Source of the DNA: Acidimicrobiia bacterium
Lineage (GTDB): Bacteria; Actinomycetota; Acidimicrobiia; Acidimicrobiales; Poriferisodalaceae
Length of the DNA stretch: 49,331 nucleotides
Reading direction: 5' to 3'
Assembly (NCBI GenBank): GCA_022826045.1
Contig: JAJDVQ010000057.1
Span: 1-49,331 of the forward strand
Shown: piece by piece, positions 7,826 to 17,829 of the stretch
How the letters are laid out: each line of letters begins with the position of its first letter
Numbering within the stretch: position 1 is the stretch's first letter
Program-made: the position numbers and the translations under genes
The notes under the pieces: generated by a model
The model's input: the letters and a program-made list of their open reading frames with translations, nothing else
Told to the model about the DNA's origin: nothing
Databases searched by the model: none

Positions 7826-7908
7826 GCCCGGGTGGTGAAACGGCAGACACGGGGGACTCAAAATCCTCTGCCCTCGCGGGCGTGCGGGTTCGAATCCCGC
7901 CCCGGGCA
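7826..7908 (+). tRNA. tRNA-Leu (anticodon CAA)
   Basis: The acceptor strands GCCCGGG (7826-7832) and CCCGGGC (7901-7907) pair perfectly, with discriminator A7908. The anticodon loop CTCAAAA contains CAA, reading the codon UUG. A long variable arm with a GCCCTCGCGGGC hairpin identifies the class II leucine type, and the T-arm is GCGGGTTCGAATCCCGC. The 3' CCA is only partly encoded (CCC follows). Confidence 0.96.
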
Positions 7909-7933
7909 CCCGGAGGGCTCACAGCCCGACCGG

Positions 7934-7939
7934 TAGGCT
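7934..7939 (+). promoter_or_regulatory. -10 element upstream of the ANTAR regulator gene
   Basis: TAGGCT about 65 nt before the start codon of the response regulator gene, matching the recurring TAG(C/G)CT hexamer. It would give a 5' leader of about 60 nt that includes GAGGGGAG just before the start. Confidence 0.4.
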
Positions 7940-8004
7940 GACCGATCCGCAGCCGCCGGACCGGTACTGCCCACCCGTTCGATCCAGCCGCGAGGGGAGC
8001 GTGA

Positions 8005-8580
8005 GTGTCCAAGCGAGTCGTGATCGCAGAGGACGAGGCCATTATCCGGCTCGATCTGCGCGAGATGCTCGAAGACGAGGGATACGTCGTCGTAGCGGAG
8101 ACCGGACGCGGGGACGAGGCAGTCGAGCTGGCTCACCAGCACCAGCCCGAGGTGTGCATCTTCGATATCCAGATGCCCGGCCGAGACGGCCTCGATGCGG
8201 CGCGAGAGGTCGCCGGCGATCGCACCTCCGCAGTGCTCATCCTGACGGCGTTCAGCAAGCGGCACCTCATCGAGGAGGCACGAGACGCTGGCGTGCTCTC
8301 ATACTTGGTCAAGCCGTTCCAGAGAGAAGAACTGGTGTCAGCCATCGAGGTGGCATGGGGCCGATTCACCGAGATGCGAGAGCTCGAAGACACCGTGGAG
8401 AGCCTCGAGGAGAAGCTGGAGACCCGCAAAGCTGTGGAGCGCGCCAAGGGCCTGCTGATGGACGACTTCGGTCTAGGAGAACAAGACGCCTTTGAGTTCA
8501 TCCGGAGTACAGCGATGGCCAACCGTGCGAAAATGCGAGACATCGCGCAGCAGATCATCGACGGTCTGCTGACACCCTGA
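8005..8580 (+). CDS. pdtaR: ANTAR-domain response regulator (PdtaR-like)
   Basis: A 191-residue two-component regulator. The receiver domain spans residues ~1-118, with the acidic pair in IAEDEA, phosphoacceptor Asp54 in CIFDIQMPGRDG and Lys in YLVKPF. A helical linker leads to an ANTAR RNA-binding domain (~135-190) with KAVERAKGLLMDDFG and the conserved A-F-x-x-x-R region. ANTAR proteins bind paired hairpins in mRNA and prevent termination. The actinobacterial relative PdtaR is phosphorylated by PdtaS, and no cognate kinase is adjacent here. The GTG at 8005 follows GAGGGGAG; a GTG at 8001 is out of frame. It lies just upstream of polA, as in several actinobacteria. Confidence 0.9.
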   Translation: MSKRVVIAEDEAIIRLDLREMLEDEGYVVVAETGRGDEAVELAHQHQPEVCIFDIQMPGRDGLDAAREVAGDRTSAVLILTAFSKRHLIEEARDAGVLSYLVKPFQREELVSAIEVAWGRFTEMRELEDTVESLEEKLETRKAVERAKGLLMDDFGLGEQDAFEFIRSTAMANRAKMRDIAQQIIDGLLTP

Positions 8581-8661
8581 ACCGCCGATCCGAGCCAGCC
8601 CGAATCGATTCAGCCCGAGCACCCGGGGCGACCGTGGCGTCGTCAAGATGGGAGAAACCCG

Positions 8662-11382
8662 ATGTCGAAGCTGCTGCTGCTCGACGGGAACTCCCTCACC
8701 TACCGGGCGTTCTACGCCGTTCCCCCCGACATGGCCACCCGCTCCGGCCAACCCACCGGCGCCGTGTTCGGGTTCACCTCCATGCTCATCAACCTGGTGC
8801 GGGACCACCGTCCGGACGCGATCGCCGTGTGCTTCGACCGGCCCGAGCCGACGTTCCGGCACGAGGCTGCGCCGCACTACAAGGCGCATCGCGACGAGAC
8901 GCCGGACACTCTCATCGACCAGCTCGGACTTGTCCGGCAGGTGCTCGAATCGTTGAGCATCCCGGCGGTGGACTGCGCGGGCTTCGAGGCTGACGACTTG
9001 CTGGCCACCTTGGCGGCTGAAGCGTCCGGGCGCGGGGACGACGTACTGATCGTCAGCGGCGACCGCGACGTGTACCAACTCGTGGCCGACCCGCACGTCC
9101 GCGTGCTCTACAACCGGCGCGGCGTGACCGACTATGCGCTCTACGACGAGGCGGGCATCGCCGAGCGGACGGGCGTCACGCCGGATCTGTACGTGCAATA
9201 CGCCGCGCTGCGCGGCGATCCCTCCGACAACTTGCCGGGCGTCCCCGGTGTCGGCGAGAAGACCGCCGCCAAGCTGCTCAACAAGTACGGCAGCACCGAA
9301 GCGCTGCTCGCTGCAGCGGCCGAGCAGACCCCGAAGCTGGCCGAGAACTTGGCGGCGCACAGCGATGATGTGCGCCGCAACGTCGAGCTGATGACGCTGC
9401 GCGTCGATGCCCCAGTCGGTATCACGCCCTCAGATCTTGCGTGGGACGGATTCGACCCCGAGCACGTGACGCGCACATTCGAGTTCCTGGAGTTCGGCAC
9501 CCTCCATGCCAGGCTCCGTGAGGCCCTGATCGGCACGGCGCTGGATGGCGTGCTGGCACCGGAGCCCGTCGGCGCTGACACCCTGCAGCTTGCCGAGGTG
9601 CACCTCGTGGCCGCCGATGACCGTGCCGACACCGTGTCGGTGCTCAACGAAATGGTCCAGCGCGACGAACCGGTTGCGCTCGGATGCGCGCTAGCGCTCG
9701 ACGGTTCGCTTGATGCGCTCGCGATTGCCGTTGACCCCCCGTCGGGAGCGGTGCTCGCTCTGGCCGCCGAACACCTCTCCGATCCCGAGATCGCCGCCGC
9801 ATTCGCGTCCGTGGTGGGAACCGATGGCCCGGGGGTCAACGTCCACCAGGCAAAACCGCTCATGCGGGCACTCGCGCTGCTCGACGCACGGGGCGACGCT
9901 GGTTCGGCGCTCGGGGGGCTCGAGATGGACACCTCGATCGCTGCGTACCTCATCGAGCCGGCCGAAGGCCGCGATGAACTCAGCTCGCTGCTGAGGCGCC
10001 ATTGCGGTGTGCACATCGAGGGCGCCGACACCGAGGGACAGCTGGGCTTCGACGATCCTGAAGGCGCCGGCCCGCTCGACAGCACGGCGGCGGGACGGGA
10101 CGCTCTCGCGGTGGCGATGCTGGCACCGGTGCTCGCCCGACAGCTCGCCGACTTGGGAATGTCGGATCTGTACCGGGACATCGAGCGGCCGCTGATCGGG
10201 GTTCTCGCGCGCATGGAGGATGCCGGGATCGGCGTCGACCGCTCCGAGCTGGAGTCGCTGCGCGATCATCTCACCGACGAGGTCGGCGCACTGGAAGCCG
10301 ATGTGCGACGGCTGGCCGGTCGCGAGGACCTCAACGTCAACTCGCCGAAGCAGCTCGCCGAGGTGCTCTTCACAGACTTGGGGCTCACGCCGCAGCGCAA
10401 GACCAAGACCGGTTACTCCACGAGCGCGGCTGCGCTGGAGTCGCTGCGGGGCGAGCACCCGATCGTGGATCGGCTCCTGGCCTTCCGGGAAGTCGAGAAG
10501 CTGCGGTCGACCTACGGCGTCAGCCTGCTCGAATGCGTCAGCACGGACAGCCGCATCCATGCCACGTTCAACCAGACGGTGGCCCGCACCGGTCGGCTCA
10601 GCTCCGAGGACCCGAACCTGCACAACATCCCGGTGCGCACCGAGCAGGGCCGGCTGTTCCGGCGCGCCTTCGTGCCGGCCGGCGGTTTCGAGCTGCTGAT
10701 CGCCGACTACAACCAGATCGAGCTGCGGGTGATCGCGCACCTCTCGGGCGACCCCGGGCTCGTGTCCGCCTTCGAGGCAGGCCACGACATCCACAGCGCG
10801 ACTGCGGCATCGCTGTTCGGCATCTCCGACGGCGACGTCACATCCCAGCAGCGGTCCGTTGCGAAGATGGTCAGCTACGGACTCGCCTACGGGATGGAGG
10901 CCTACGGGCTCGGGCAACGGCTCGGAGTGCCGACCGACGAGGCGGCAGGCATCCTGAACGCCTACTTCGAGGCCTTCCCGCACGTGCGATCCTTCATGGA
11001 GAACGTCGTCGACCAGAGCCGTGAGCAGGGCTACACCGAGACGGCATTCGGCCGGCGCCGCACCCTGCCCGAGTTGAGCTCGCGCAACTTTCGGGTGCGC
11101 CAAGCCGCCGAGCGTCAGGCCATGAACGCACCGATCCAGGGCCTTGCAGCGGACATTTTCAAGGTTGCGCTGGTCCGGCTGGATGCGGCGCTGCAAGCCC
11201 GCTCCGCGGCGAGCCGACTCGTGCTGCAGGTGCACGACGAGGTGATCCTCGAGGTTCACCCGTCGGAATCGGACGAGGTGACCGAGCTGACGGTCGAGGT
11301 GATGCGCAACGCGGCCGATCTGGCGGTGCCGCTCGAGGTGCATGTGGCGCTCGGCGCCACCTGGGCCGACGCCAAGGGCTGA
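8662..11382 (+). CDS. polA: DNA polymerase I
   Basis: A 906-residue repair and Okazaki-fragment polymerase. The N-terminal 5'-3' exonuclease (~1-290) shows GFEADDLLATLA and SGDRDVYQL and the helix-hairpin-helix GVPGVGEKTAAKLL. The middle 3'-5' exonuclease-like domain appears to lack its acidic catalytic set, as in other actinobacterial Pol I. The polymerase domain has motif A LLIADYNQIELRVIAHL, motif B RSVAKMVSYGLAYGM and motif C LVLQVHDEVILEV. The residue equivalent to Phe762 of E. coli is Tyr (SYGLAYGM), a state known to reduce discrimination against dideoxynucleotides. The start ATG follows GGGAGA. Confidence 0.97.
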   Translation: MSKLLLLDGNSLTYRAFYAVPPDMATRSGQPTGAVFGFTSMLINLVRDHRPDAIAVCFDRPEPTFRHEAAPHYKAHRDETPDTLIDQLGLVRQVLESLSIPAVDCAGFEADDLLATLAAEASGRGDDVLIVSGDRDVYQLVADPHVRVLYNRRGVTDYALYDEAGIAERTGVTPDLYVQYAALRGDPSDNLPGVPGVGEKTAAKLLNKYGSTEALLAAAAEQTPKLAENLAAHSDDVRRNVELMTLRVDAPVGITPSDLAWDGFDPEHVTRTFEFLEFGTLHARLREALIGTALDGVLAPEPVGADTLQLAEVHLVAADDRADTVSVLNEMVQRDEPVALGCALALDGSLDALAIAVDPPSGAVLALAAEHLSDPEIAAAFASVVGTDGPGVNVHQAKPLMRALALLDARGDAGSALGGLEMDTSIAAYLIEPAEGRDELSSLLRRHCGVHIEGADTEGQLGFDDPEGAGPLDSTAAGRDALAVAMLAPVLARQLADLGMSDLYRDIERPLIGVLARMEDAGIGVDRSELESLRDHLTDEVGALEADVRRLAGREDLNVNSPKQLAEVLFTDLGLTPQRKTKTGYSTSAAALESLRGEHPIVDRLLAFREVEKLRSTYGVSLLECVSTDSRIHATFNQTVARTGRLSSEDPNLHNIPVRTEQGRLFRRAFVPAGGFELLIADYNQIELRVIAHLSGDPGLVSAFEAGHDIHSATAASLFGISDGDVTSQQRSVAKMVSYGLAYGMEAYGLGQRLGVPTDEAAGILNAYFEAFPHVRSFMENVVDQSREQGYTETAFGRRRTLPELSSRNFRVRQAAERQAMNAPIQGLAADIFKVALVRLDAALQARSAASRLVLQVHDEVILEVHPSESDEVTELTVEVMRNAADLAVPLEVHVALGATWADAKG

Positions 11383-11420
11383 GCAGCAGCGCCGCCTGGG
11401 GCTGATCTGGAGCGTCCCGA

Positions 11421-11426
11421 TAGCCT
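11421..11426 (+). promoter_or_regulatory. -10 element of rpsA
   Basis: TAGCCT in the polA-rpsA gap, 67 nt before the rpsA start codon, matching the recurring hexamer. The resulting leader would be about 60 nt and carries no obvious Shine-Dalgarno before the rpsA GTG. Confidence 0.4.
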
Positions 11427-11493
11427 TGCCGTGCGCTGTGAGCGGCACGCTCGGCCGTCGGCGCCCGTACCTCCTACCTGAGCACCCCCCGCC

Positions 11494-13023
11494 GTGACAG
11501 ACGCACTCGCCCCCGCTCCCGACCTCGAAGACCCGGCCGCCGAAGACCCAGCCGCTGGCGATCCCCTCGAAGCTTCCCCGGAATCAGCGGCGAGCAGCGG
11601 CGGCGACGGGGCGAACGGCGCTCCCGACAGCGAGTTCGGCACGTTCACCGATGCCGGCGAATACGTGCCGAGGACCGTCACCATCGACGATCTGGGCGAT
11701 ACCCCGTTCGAGGATGCAGTCGCGCAGACCATCGTCGAGTTCGACGACGGCGACATCGTGGCCGGCACCATCGTGCGGGTCGATCGCGACGAGGTGCTGC
11801 TGGACATCGGCTTCAAGTCCGAGGGCGTCATCCCGTCGCGAGAACTCTCGATCCGTCATGACATCGACCCTTCCGAAGTCGTCGAGGTCGGCGACCAGAT
11901 CGAGGCGCTCGTCCTGCAGAAGGAAGATCCCGACGGCCGGCTGGTCCTGTCCAAGAAGCGGGCACAGTACGAACGAGCCTGGGGCCGTATCGAGGAGATC
12001 CGCGAGTCCAACGGGGTCGTCAAGGGCCCCGTCATCGAAGTGGTCAAGGGCGGCTTGATCGTCGACATCGGGCTGCGCGGATTCCTGCCGGCGTCGCTGG
12101 TGGAGCTCCGCCGGGTACGCGATCTCGCCCCGTATGTCGGCCGTGAGCTCGAAGCGAAGATCATCGAGCTCGACAAGAACCGCAACAACGTGGTGCTCAG
12201 TCGGCGTGCCTGGCTGGAGGAGAGCCTCAAGGAAGAGCGGGAGGGGTTCCTGCGCGATCTCCGCAAGGGCGAGCGGCGGACCGGACGGGTGTCGTCGGTG
12301 GTCAGCTTCGGCGCCTTCGTCGACCTCGGCGGCATGGACGGCCTCATCCACGTGTCGGAGCTGTCCTGGAAGCACGTCGATCATCCCAGCTCGGTCGTCA
12401 ACATCGGCGACGAGGTGACCGTCGAAGTGCTCGAGATCGACCGGGAACGCGAGCGCATCTCGCTGTCGCTCAAGGCCACACAGCAGGATCCCTGGGAAGC
12501 GTTCGCCAGCTCCCACCGGGTCGAAGAGCTCGTGTACGGGCGGGTCACCAAGCTCGTGCCGTTCGGCGCGTTTGTGCAGGTCGGTGACGGCATCGAGGGA
12601 CTCGTGCACATCTCGGAGATGTCGGCGCACCATGTCGAGCTGCCCGAACAGGTCGTCACCCCAGGCGAGGAGCTGTGGGTGAAGATCATCGATCTGGACC
12701 TGCAGCGCCGTCGCATCAGCCTGTCGATCAAGCAAGCGGCCGAAGGCGGCGTTGTCGCGGAGGAATACCGCGAGGCATTCGGCGATCACGCGTACGACGA
12801 GGAAGGCAACTTCATCGGCGAGTTCACTTACGAGACCCCGTCCGACGGCGAGGAATCGGAAGCCGAGCGTGCCTGGCGCGAGTATTACGAGGAGCATGGC
12901 GAGGAGGCCTACCGCCAAGCGCTTGCGCATTACGAGAACCAGGGTGCTGATGGTGAGCCCGCCGCAGCCGCCGAGGGGGATGACGGCGACGACGGCACCG
13001 CTGGCGTCCCAGCCGCCGTATAG
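11494..13023 (+). CDS. rpsA: 30S ribosomal protein S1
   Basis: A 509-residue RNA-binding protein of the small ribosomal subunit with four S1 OB-folds. Repeats are visible from about residue 85 (GDIVAGTIVRVDRDEVLLDIGFKSEG), 170 (GPVIEVVKGGLIVDIGLRGF), 255 (GRVSSVVSFGAFVDLGGMDG) and 340 (GRVTKLVPFGAFVQVGDGIEG). Ends are acidic and Ala-rich, as in actinobacterial S1. The GTG at 11494 has no clear Shine-Dalgarno, common for S1 genes, which are often autoregulated. It lies between polA and coaE, the standard actinobacterial order. Confidence 0.95.
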   Translation: MTDALAPAPDLEDPAAEDPAAGDPLEASPESAASSGGDGANGAPDSEFGTFTDAGEYVPRTVTIDDLGDTPFEDAVAQTIVEFDDGDIVAGTIVRVDRDEVLLDIGFKSEGVIPSRELSIRHDIDPSEVVEVGDQIEALVLQKEDPDGRLVLSKKRAQYERAWGRIEEIRESNGVVKGPVIEVVKGGLIVDIGLRGFLPASLVELRRVRDLAPYVGRELEAKIIELDKNRNNVVLSRRAWLEESLKEEREGFLRDLRKGERRTGRVSSVVSFGAFVDLGGMDGLIHVSELSWKHVDHPSSVVNIGDEVTVEVLEIDRERERISLSLKATQQDPWEAFASSHRVEELVYGRVTKLVPFGAFVQVGDGIEGLVHISEMSAHHVELPEQVVTPGEELWVKIIDLDLQRRRISLSIKQAAEGGVVAEEYREAFGDHAYDEEGNFIGEFTYETPSDGEESEAERAWREYYEEHGEEAYRQALAHYENQGADGEPAAAAEGDDGDDGTAGVPAAV

Positions 13024-13095
13024 CTCGCTTCGAGACGGTCGTCAGGCGGTCATGCGGGCCGCGCTCGGTGCTCGCGCCGCCAAGAGCGCCGTTCG

Positions 13096-13728
13096 ATGAT
13101 TGCGGTCGGGCTGACCGGCGGCATCGGCAGCGGCAAGAGCACTGTGTCAGCAGGGTTCGTGCGACGCGGTGCCGTGCTGATCGACGCTGACGCCATCGTT
13201 CGCGAACAGCAAGCACCCGGCAGTCCAGTGCTGGCGGAGATGGTGGAGCGCTTCGGGGATCACATCGTGGCGCCCGACGGGACGCTCGACCGTGGCTCGG
13301 TTGCGGCCATCGTGTTCAACGATCCCGACGCCCTCGCTGATCTGAATTCGATCACCCATCCGCCCGTGGGGCGCGAGATCCGACGCAGGCTCGGCGAGCT
13401 GGAGGGGACCGATGGTCTGGTTGTGCTTGACATCCCCCTGCTAGGCGAGGGCCTGGCGAAGGGGCGACCGCCGCGCTACCCGACGAGCGGGATCCTGGTG
13501 GTGGACACACCGACCGATCTTGCAGTCGAGCGGCTCGTGACAGCGCGTGGCTTTTCTGCCGACGATGCGCGGGCGCGCATTGCTGCACAGTTGTCACGCG
13601 ACGAACGTCTGGCCGTTGCGGACTGGGTCATCGACAATTCGGGCAGCGTCGACGAGTTGGAGGTCGCTATCGACGCGGCCTTCGCGTGGGCCAGCGCACT
13701 CCCGCACGTGCCGGCACAGGACGACTAG
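13096..13728 (+). CDS. coaE: Dephospho-CoA kinase
   Basis: A 210-residue P-loop kinase that phosphorylates the ribose 3'-OH of dephospho-CoA, the last step of CoA synthesis. The Walker A GLTGGIGSGKS is at residues ~5-15 and is followed by DADAIVREQ. The substrate/lid region includes ITHPPVGREI and VVLDIPLLGEG. Length is typical of the short form without the GrpB-like extension found in mycobacteria. It follows rpsA by 72 bp. Confidence 0.95.
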   Translation: MIAVGLTGGIGSGKSTVSAGFVRRGAVLIDADAIVREQQAPGSPVLAEMVERFGDHIVAPDGTLDRGSVAAIVFNDPDALADLNSITHPPVGREIRRRLGELEGTDGLVVLDIPLLGEGLAKGRPPRYPTSGILVVDTPTDLAVERLVTARGFSADDARARIAAQLSRDERLAVADWVIDNSGSVDELEVAIDAAFAWASALPHVPAQDD

Positions 13729-13788
13729 TCGGGGGAGCATCCGAGGTCACTGCGACGTCGCGAAGTGCTGGATCGCCGGGACGTCGAG

Positions 13789-14265
13789 TCAGAAGACGAT
13801 CGGGGTTCCGCAGTGGGGACAGCTGGGCTCGGGCGATCGAGTGTCGAACTGTGAGGGCTTGACGAGCAGGAAGCAGCCCTCGCACAGGATCTCGTCTTCC
13901 TGCTTGGAACCTGAGCGCGTGCCGGTGACGATGCCGATCTCGTCATCGTCGTCGTCATCGTCGTCGTCTTCCGACGCCAGACGTTCCTTGAGGATCTCGC
14001 CGAGGTCGGCCTCGAACTCCTCGTCGTCATCGTCGTCCTCATCGTCTGTCGGACGCACGCCGGCAGGGACTTCGCGGCTGCTGGGTTGCTCATCGTCGTT
14101 CGCGGGGGCATCGTCGGGGTCGTCGTCCGGATCGTCATCGAGTTCGTCGACCCCCAACTCCTCCGCTTCGAGGTCTTCCTCCAGGGGTTCGAGGTCGTTG
14201 TCGAGCAGCGCGCCGTCGGGCGCGTCGTCGTCAAGCGCGTCTGCGTCGGTGTCGTCTCGGCTCAT
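13789..14265 (-). CDS. Highly acidic protein with a C-terminal zinc ribbon (DUF4193-like)
   Basis: A 158-residue protein whose first two thirds are almost only Asp/Glu, including an uninterrupted run of ten Asp. It ends in a compact zinc ribbon, CEGCFLLVKPSQF ... CPHCGTPIVF, with two CxxC pairs. The layout (acidic body, then CxxCFL and a second CxxC) resembles the actinobacterial DUF4193 family, whose function I do not know. The ATG at 14265 is chosen because upstream codons are not acidic and look non-coding. It is convergent with coaE and divergent from uvrB. The acidic repeats make slippage in this gene possible. Confidence 0.7.
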   Translation of the reverse strand: MSRDDTDADALDDDAPDGALLDNDLEPLEEDLEAEELGVDELDDDPDDDPDDAPANDDEQPSSREVPAGVRPTDDEDDDDDEEFEADLGEILKERLASEDDDDDDDDDEIGIVTGTRSGSKQEDEILCEGCFLLVKPSQFDTRSPEPSCPHCGTPIVF

Positions 14266-14440
14266 GAGCGTTCTCGGGCGGGTGGCGAATCCAGCATTCG
14301 TCGATCGGGCGGTCAGCGCGGCAGGATAACCACACCGGCCGGTCACAGGGAGGCACTGCACCCGCACCGCCGTCCCCAGGGCGTGCGAGCGCATCATCGC
14401 TGGTGGATTGGACCGGCGGAATGGCCCGGCGTCACGGCCG

Positions 14441-14446
14441 TAGCCT
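14441..14446 (+). promoter_or_regulatory. Leaderless-type -10 of uvrB
   Basis: TAGCCT exactly 7 nt before the ATG at 14454, with no Shine-Dalgarno between them. A -10 this close to the start codon places transcription start at or near the A of ATG. uvrA and uvrC share this arrangement. Confidence 0.6.
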
Positions 14447-14453
14447 CTCCGGC

Positions 14454-16577
14454 ATGGCATCGGTTTCGGCGGCCCCGTCGCAGCAGGACGCAACCGACGC
14501 AACCGACGCCGACGGTCGCCGGGCCCGTTCATGGCTGCCCGAATCGACGGCCGCGCATCCGTTCCGGGTCACTGCCGGTTTCGATCCGGCCGGCGATCAG
14601 CCGCGCGCCGTGGCCGAGCTGGCAGCGGGAATCAATCGCGGTGACCGGTTCCAGACGCTGCTGGGCATCACCGGTTCGGGCAAGAGCGCAACGATCGCGT
14701 GGACAATCGAGCGCACGCAGCGGCCGACCCTGGTGCTCGCGCCGAACAAGTCGCTGGCGGCGCAGCTCGCAAACGAGTTCCGCGAATTCTTCCCCGACAA
14801 CCGCGTGGAGTACTTCGTCTCGTATTACGACTACTACCAGCCTGAGGCGTACATGCCGGCGTCGGACACCTACATCGAGAAGGACTCCACGGTCAACGAC
14901 GAGATCGACCGGCTGCGACACTCGGCGACGGCCGCGCTGCTGACCCGCCGCGATGTCATTGTCGTGGCATCGGTCTCGGCCATCTACGGGCTCGGCGCCC
15001 CCTCTGAGTACCTGCGCCAGATGCTGTACCTGCGGGTGGGCGAGATCGTCGACCAGCGCTCGGTGCTGGGCCGCCTCGTCGACATGCAGTACGAGCGCAA
15101 CGACATGAACCTCGTCCGGGGTCGATTCCGGGTACGGGGCGACACACTCGAAATCCATCCCGCATACGAGGAGTTCCTCGTGCGGGTCGAGTTGTTCGGC
15201 GATGAGATCGACCGGATCAGCCGCATCGATCCGGTCACGGGCGAGCGCCTGGGCGAGCTCGAGGAGGTCACGATCTTCCCCGCCTCGCATTATGTGACCG
15301 GCGGTGACAAGCTCCGAGCAGCGATCGGCAAGATCGAGGTCGAGCTGGCCGAGCGGCTGCAGTCGTTCGAGCGCGAGAACAAGCTGCTGGAGGCACAACG
15401 GCTGCGGATGCGCACCGAGTACGACCTCGAGATGCTGGCCGAGCTGGGCTACTGCAACGGCGTCGAGAACTACTCGATGCACCTCGACGGCCGGGTCTAC
15501 GACGAGCCGCCGTACACGCTGCTCGACTTCTTTCCCGACGACTACCTGCTGGTGATCGACGAGAGCCATGTCGCTGTGCCCCAGCTCCACGGCCAGTTCG
15601 CCGGGGATCGGCGGCGCAAGGACACCTTGGTCGAGCACGGCTTCCGCCTGCCGTCGGCACGCGACAACCGGCCGCTGCGCTTCGAGGAGGTGATGGACCG
15701 GCTGAACCAGGTGGTGTTCTTGTCGGCGACTCCGGGCGACTACGAGCTGCGGACCTCCAGCCAGGTGGTCGAGCAGATCGTGCGGCCGACCGGCTTGGTC
15801 GACCCTGAGATCGTGGTGCGCCCCACGAGCGGGCAGATCGACGACCTGATGGGGGAGATCGAGCGGGTCACGGCCGGCGAGCAGCGCGTGCTGGTCACCA
15901 CGCTGACCAAGAAGATGGCCGAGGACCTTACCGACTACCTGCTCGAGCTGGGTGTGCGGGTGCGCTACCTGCACAGCGAGATCGACACCATCGAGCGCAT
16001 CGAGATCCTCAGGGATCTGCGGCTCGGGCACTTCGACGTGCTCGTGGGCATCAACCTGCTGCGAGAGGGCCTCGACCTGCCCGAGGTGAGCCTGGTGGCG
16101 ATCCTCGATGCCGACAAGGAGGGGTTCCTGCGCAGCGAGACGTCGCTGATCCAAACCATCGGGCGCGCCGCGCGCAACGTGGACGGGCAGGTCGTGATGT
16201 ATGCCGACCAGATCACCCCGTCAATGCAGCGTGCCGTCTCCGAGACGAATCGCCGCCGCGGCCTGCAGCAGGCCTACAACGTCGAGCACGGCATCGACCC
16301 CCAGACCATCCGCAAGGCGGTCACCGACATCCTCGAAGTGCTGCGGGGCCCGGCCGAGCAGGCTCCGGTGCCCGAGAAACTCGTGTCGGGACGGGTGACC
16401 GCAGAACGGATGAAGGCTGCGTACGGCGATCTGCCCGCTGACGACCTCACCCGGCTGATTGCCTCGCTGGAGGAGGAGATGTCCGAGGCCGCCGCCGACC
16501 TCAGATTCGAGTACGCAGCCCGCCTGCGAGACGAGCTGCGCGAACTGCGGCGCGATCTGCGAGACGCCAGCGCCTAG
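14454..16577 (+). CDS. uvrB: Excinuclease ABC subunit B
   Basis: A 707-residue damage-verification helicase of nucleotide excision repair. The Walker [14 protein letters not shown] lies at about residue 76 and the beta-hairpin that probes DNA in [12 protein letters not shown]. The DESH box is in [12 protein letters not shown], the helicase motif VI region in [10 protein letters not shown] and the C-terminal UVR motif in [14 protein letters not shown]. The ATG at 14454 is chosen from the TAGCCT element 7 nt upstream, giving a ~40-residue N-terminal extension; the frame is open to 14403 but unsupported. It stands alone, divergent from the acidic zinc-ribbon gene. Confidence 0.97.
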   Translation: MASVSAAPSQQDATDATDADGRRARSWLPESTAAHPFRVTAGFDPAGDQPRAVAELAAGINRGDRFQTLLGITGSGKSATIAWTIERTQRPTLVLAPNKSLAAQLANEFREFFPDNRVEYFVSYYDYYQPEAYMPASDTYIEKDSTVNDEIDRLRHSATAALLTRRDVIVVASVSAIYGLGAPSEYLRQMLYLRVGEIVDQRSVLGRLVDMQYERNDMNLVRGRFRVRGDTLEIHPAYEEFLVRVELFGDEIDRISRIDPVTGERLGELEEVTIFPASHYVTGGDKLRAAIGKIEVELAERLQSFERENKLLEAQRLRMRTEYDLEMLAELGYCNGVENYSMHLDGRVYDEPPYTLLDFFPDDYLLVIDESHVAVPQLHGQFAGDRRRKDTLVEHGFRLPSARDNRPLRFEEVMDRLNQVVFLSATPGDYELRTSSQVVEQIVRPTGLVDPEIVVRPTSGQIDDLMGEIERVTAGEQRVLVTTLTKKMAEDLTDYLLELGVRVRYLHSEIDTIERIEILRDLRLGHFDVLVGINLLREGLDLPEVSLVAILDADKEGFLRSETSLIQTIGRAARNVDGQVVMYADQITPSMQRAVSETNRRRGLQQAYNVEHGIDPQTIRKAVTDILEVLRGPAEQAPVPEKLVSGRVTAERMKAAYGDLPADDLTRLIASLEEEMSEAAADLRFEYAARLRDELRELRRDLRDASA

Positions 16578-16608
16578 CGCACAAGCGGACACGCGACACG
16601 ATGGCGGC

Positions 16609-17700
16609 CTAGAGCATGACGACGGAGCGCAGCACCTCGCCGCGCTCCATCTTCTCGAACGCCTCCTCGACGCCGTCGATGCCGATGGTCTCGCTGACGA
16701 ATCGCTCGAGCGGAAGCCGGTCCTGCAGGTGCAGGTCGATGAGCATCGGGAAGTCCCGGCTGGGCAGGCAGTCGCCGTACCACGAGCTCTTGAGCGAGCC
16801 GCCGCGTCCGAACATCTCGATCATCGGCAGCTCGATCTTCATCGTGGGGTTGGGCACGCCGACCAGCACGACGGTTCCGGCCAGATCGCGGGCATAGAAG
16901 GCCTGCTCGTAGGTCTGGGGCAGGCCGACGGCCTCGATGGCGACGTCGACACCGTTGCCGCCGGTCAGTTCCTGCACTGCCGTCACAACCTCGCCGTTGC
17001 TCATCTGCGAGGAGTTGATCGTGTGCGTGGCACCGAAATCGCTCGCCCATTTCAGCTTCCGGTCGTCGATGTCGATGCCGATGATCGTGTGCGCCCCGGC
17101 GAGCCGCGCCCCGCAGATCGCTGCATCGCCGACACCGCCGCAGCCGAAGACGGCCACGCTGTCGCCGCGGCCGACGCCGCCGGTGTTCATCGCCGCGCCG
17201 AGACCCGCCATGACGCCGCAGCCGATGAGCCCCGCTGCCTCCGGCGGTGCCGCCGGGTCCACCTTGGTGGCCTGGCCGGCAGCCACCAGCGTCTTCTCGG
17301 CGAACGCGCCGATGCCCAGCGCAGGGGAGAGTTCGATGCCGTCCAGCGTCATCTTCTGCGCGGCGTTGTGCGTCGCGAAGCAGTACCAGGGCCGGCCCCG
17401 ATTGCACGACCGGCAGTTGCCGCACACCGCGCGCCAATTCAGGATCACGAAGTCGCCTACAGCAACGCCGTCGACGCCGTCGCCGATCTCCGAGACGACA
17501 CCCGCTGCTTCATGCCCGAGCAGGAACGGGAACTCGTCGTTGATGGCGCCCTCGCGGTAGTGCAGATCGGTGTGGCAGACGCCGCATGCCTGCACGTCGA
17601 CGATCACCTCGCCGGCTCCGGGATCGGGAACCGTGATGGTCTCGACGCTGACCGGCTCGCCCACAGCTTTCGCCACGACGCCTCGTACTTCGTATGGCAT
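16609..17700 (-). CDS. Zinc-dependent alcohol dehydrogenase, S-(hydroxymethyl)mycothiol dehydrogenase type
   Basis: A 363-residue MDR-superfamily enzyme. Catalytic zinc ligands are in [12 protein letters not shown] and GHEAAG; the four-Cys structural zinc loop is represented by [15 protein letters not shown]. The NAD-binding motif is [12 protein letters not shown], with Asp in [11 protein letters not shown]. The sequence most resembles the actinobacterial mycothiol-dependent formaldehyde dehydrogenase and NDMA-dependent alcohol dehydrogenase group, so formaldehyde detoxification is likely but not certain. The ATG at 17700 follows AGGGAG. It is convergent with uvrB and divergent from uvrA. Confidence 0.85.
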   Translation of the reverse strand: MPYEVRGVVAKAVGEPVSVETITVPDPGAGEVIVDVQACGVCHTDLHYREGAINDEFPFLLGHEAAGVVSEIGDGVDGVAVGDFVILNWRAVCGNCRSCNRGRPWYCFATHNAAQKMTLDGIELSPALGIGAFAEKTLVAAGQATKVDPAAPPEAAGLIGCGVMAGLGAAMNTGGVGRGDSVAVFGCGGVGDAAICGARLAGAHTIIGIDIDDRKLKWASDFGATHTINSSQMSNGEVVTAVQELTGGNGVDVAIEAVGLPQTYEQAFYARDLAGTVVLVGVPNPTMKIELPMIEMFGRGGSLKSSWYGDCLPSRDFPMLIDLHLQDRLPLERFVSETIGIDGVEEAFEKMERGEVLRSVVML

Positions 17701-17829
17701 GACCGCTCCCTGTTCGCGACTGTCTGGGGCGGGCGCCCATCGTCGGCGCCCGCGGTGCACGCATGTGCGTGGTCGCGACCCTAGTTCTGCTCGCCAGCTC
17801 CACTGTCAAGCCGCCTACGACGGCGTCTT

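Noticed and set aside
7607..7909. Upstream extension of fabD to an ATG at 7909
   Set aside because: It reads through the tRNA-Leu gene and the tandem repeats; the GTG at 7606 has a ribosome binding site and gives the family N-terminus.
9691..11448. 585-codon minus-strand frame opposite polA
   Set aside because: Antisense shadow; polA motifs on the plus strand are complete.
11431..11481. 16-codon leader ORF (GTG) between the rpsA -10 and rpsA
   Set aside because: Its start is only 4 nt after TAGCCT, upstream of the expected transcription start, and nothing supports its translation.
14286..14300. CGAAT-N5-ATTCG as an SOS box for uvrB
   Set aside because: It does not match the GAAC-N4-GTTC form seen at uvrA; it may be a chance palindrome.
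14529..16154. 541-codon minus-strand frame opposite uvrB
   Set aside because: Antisense shadow of uvrB.
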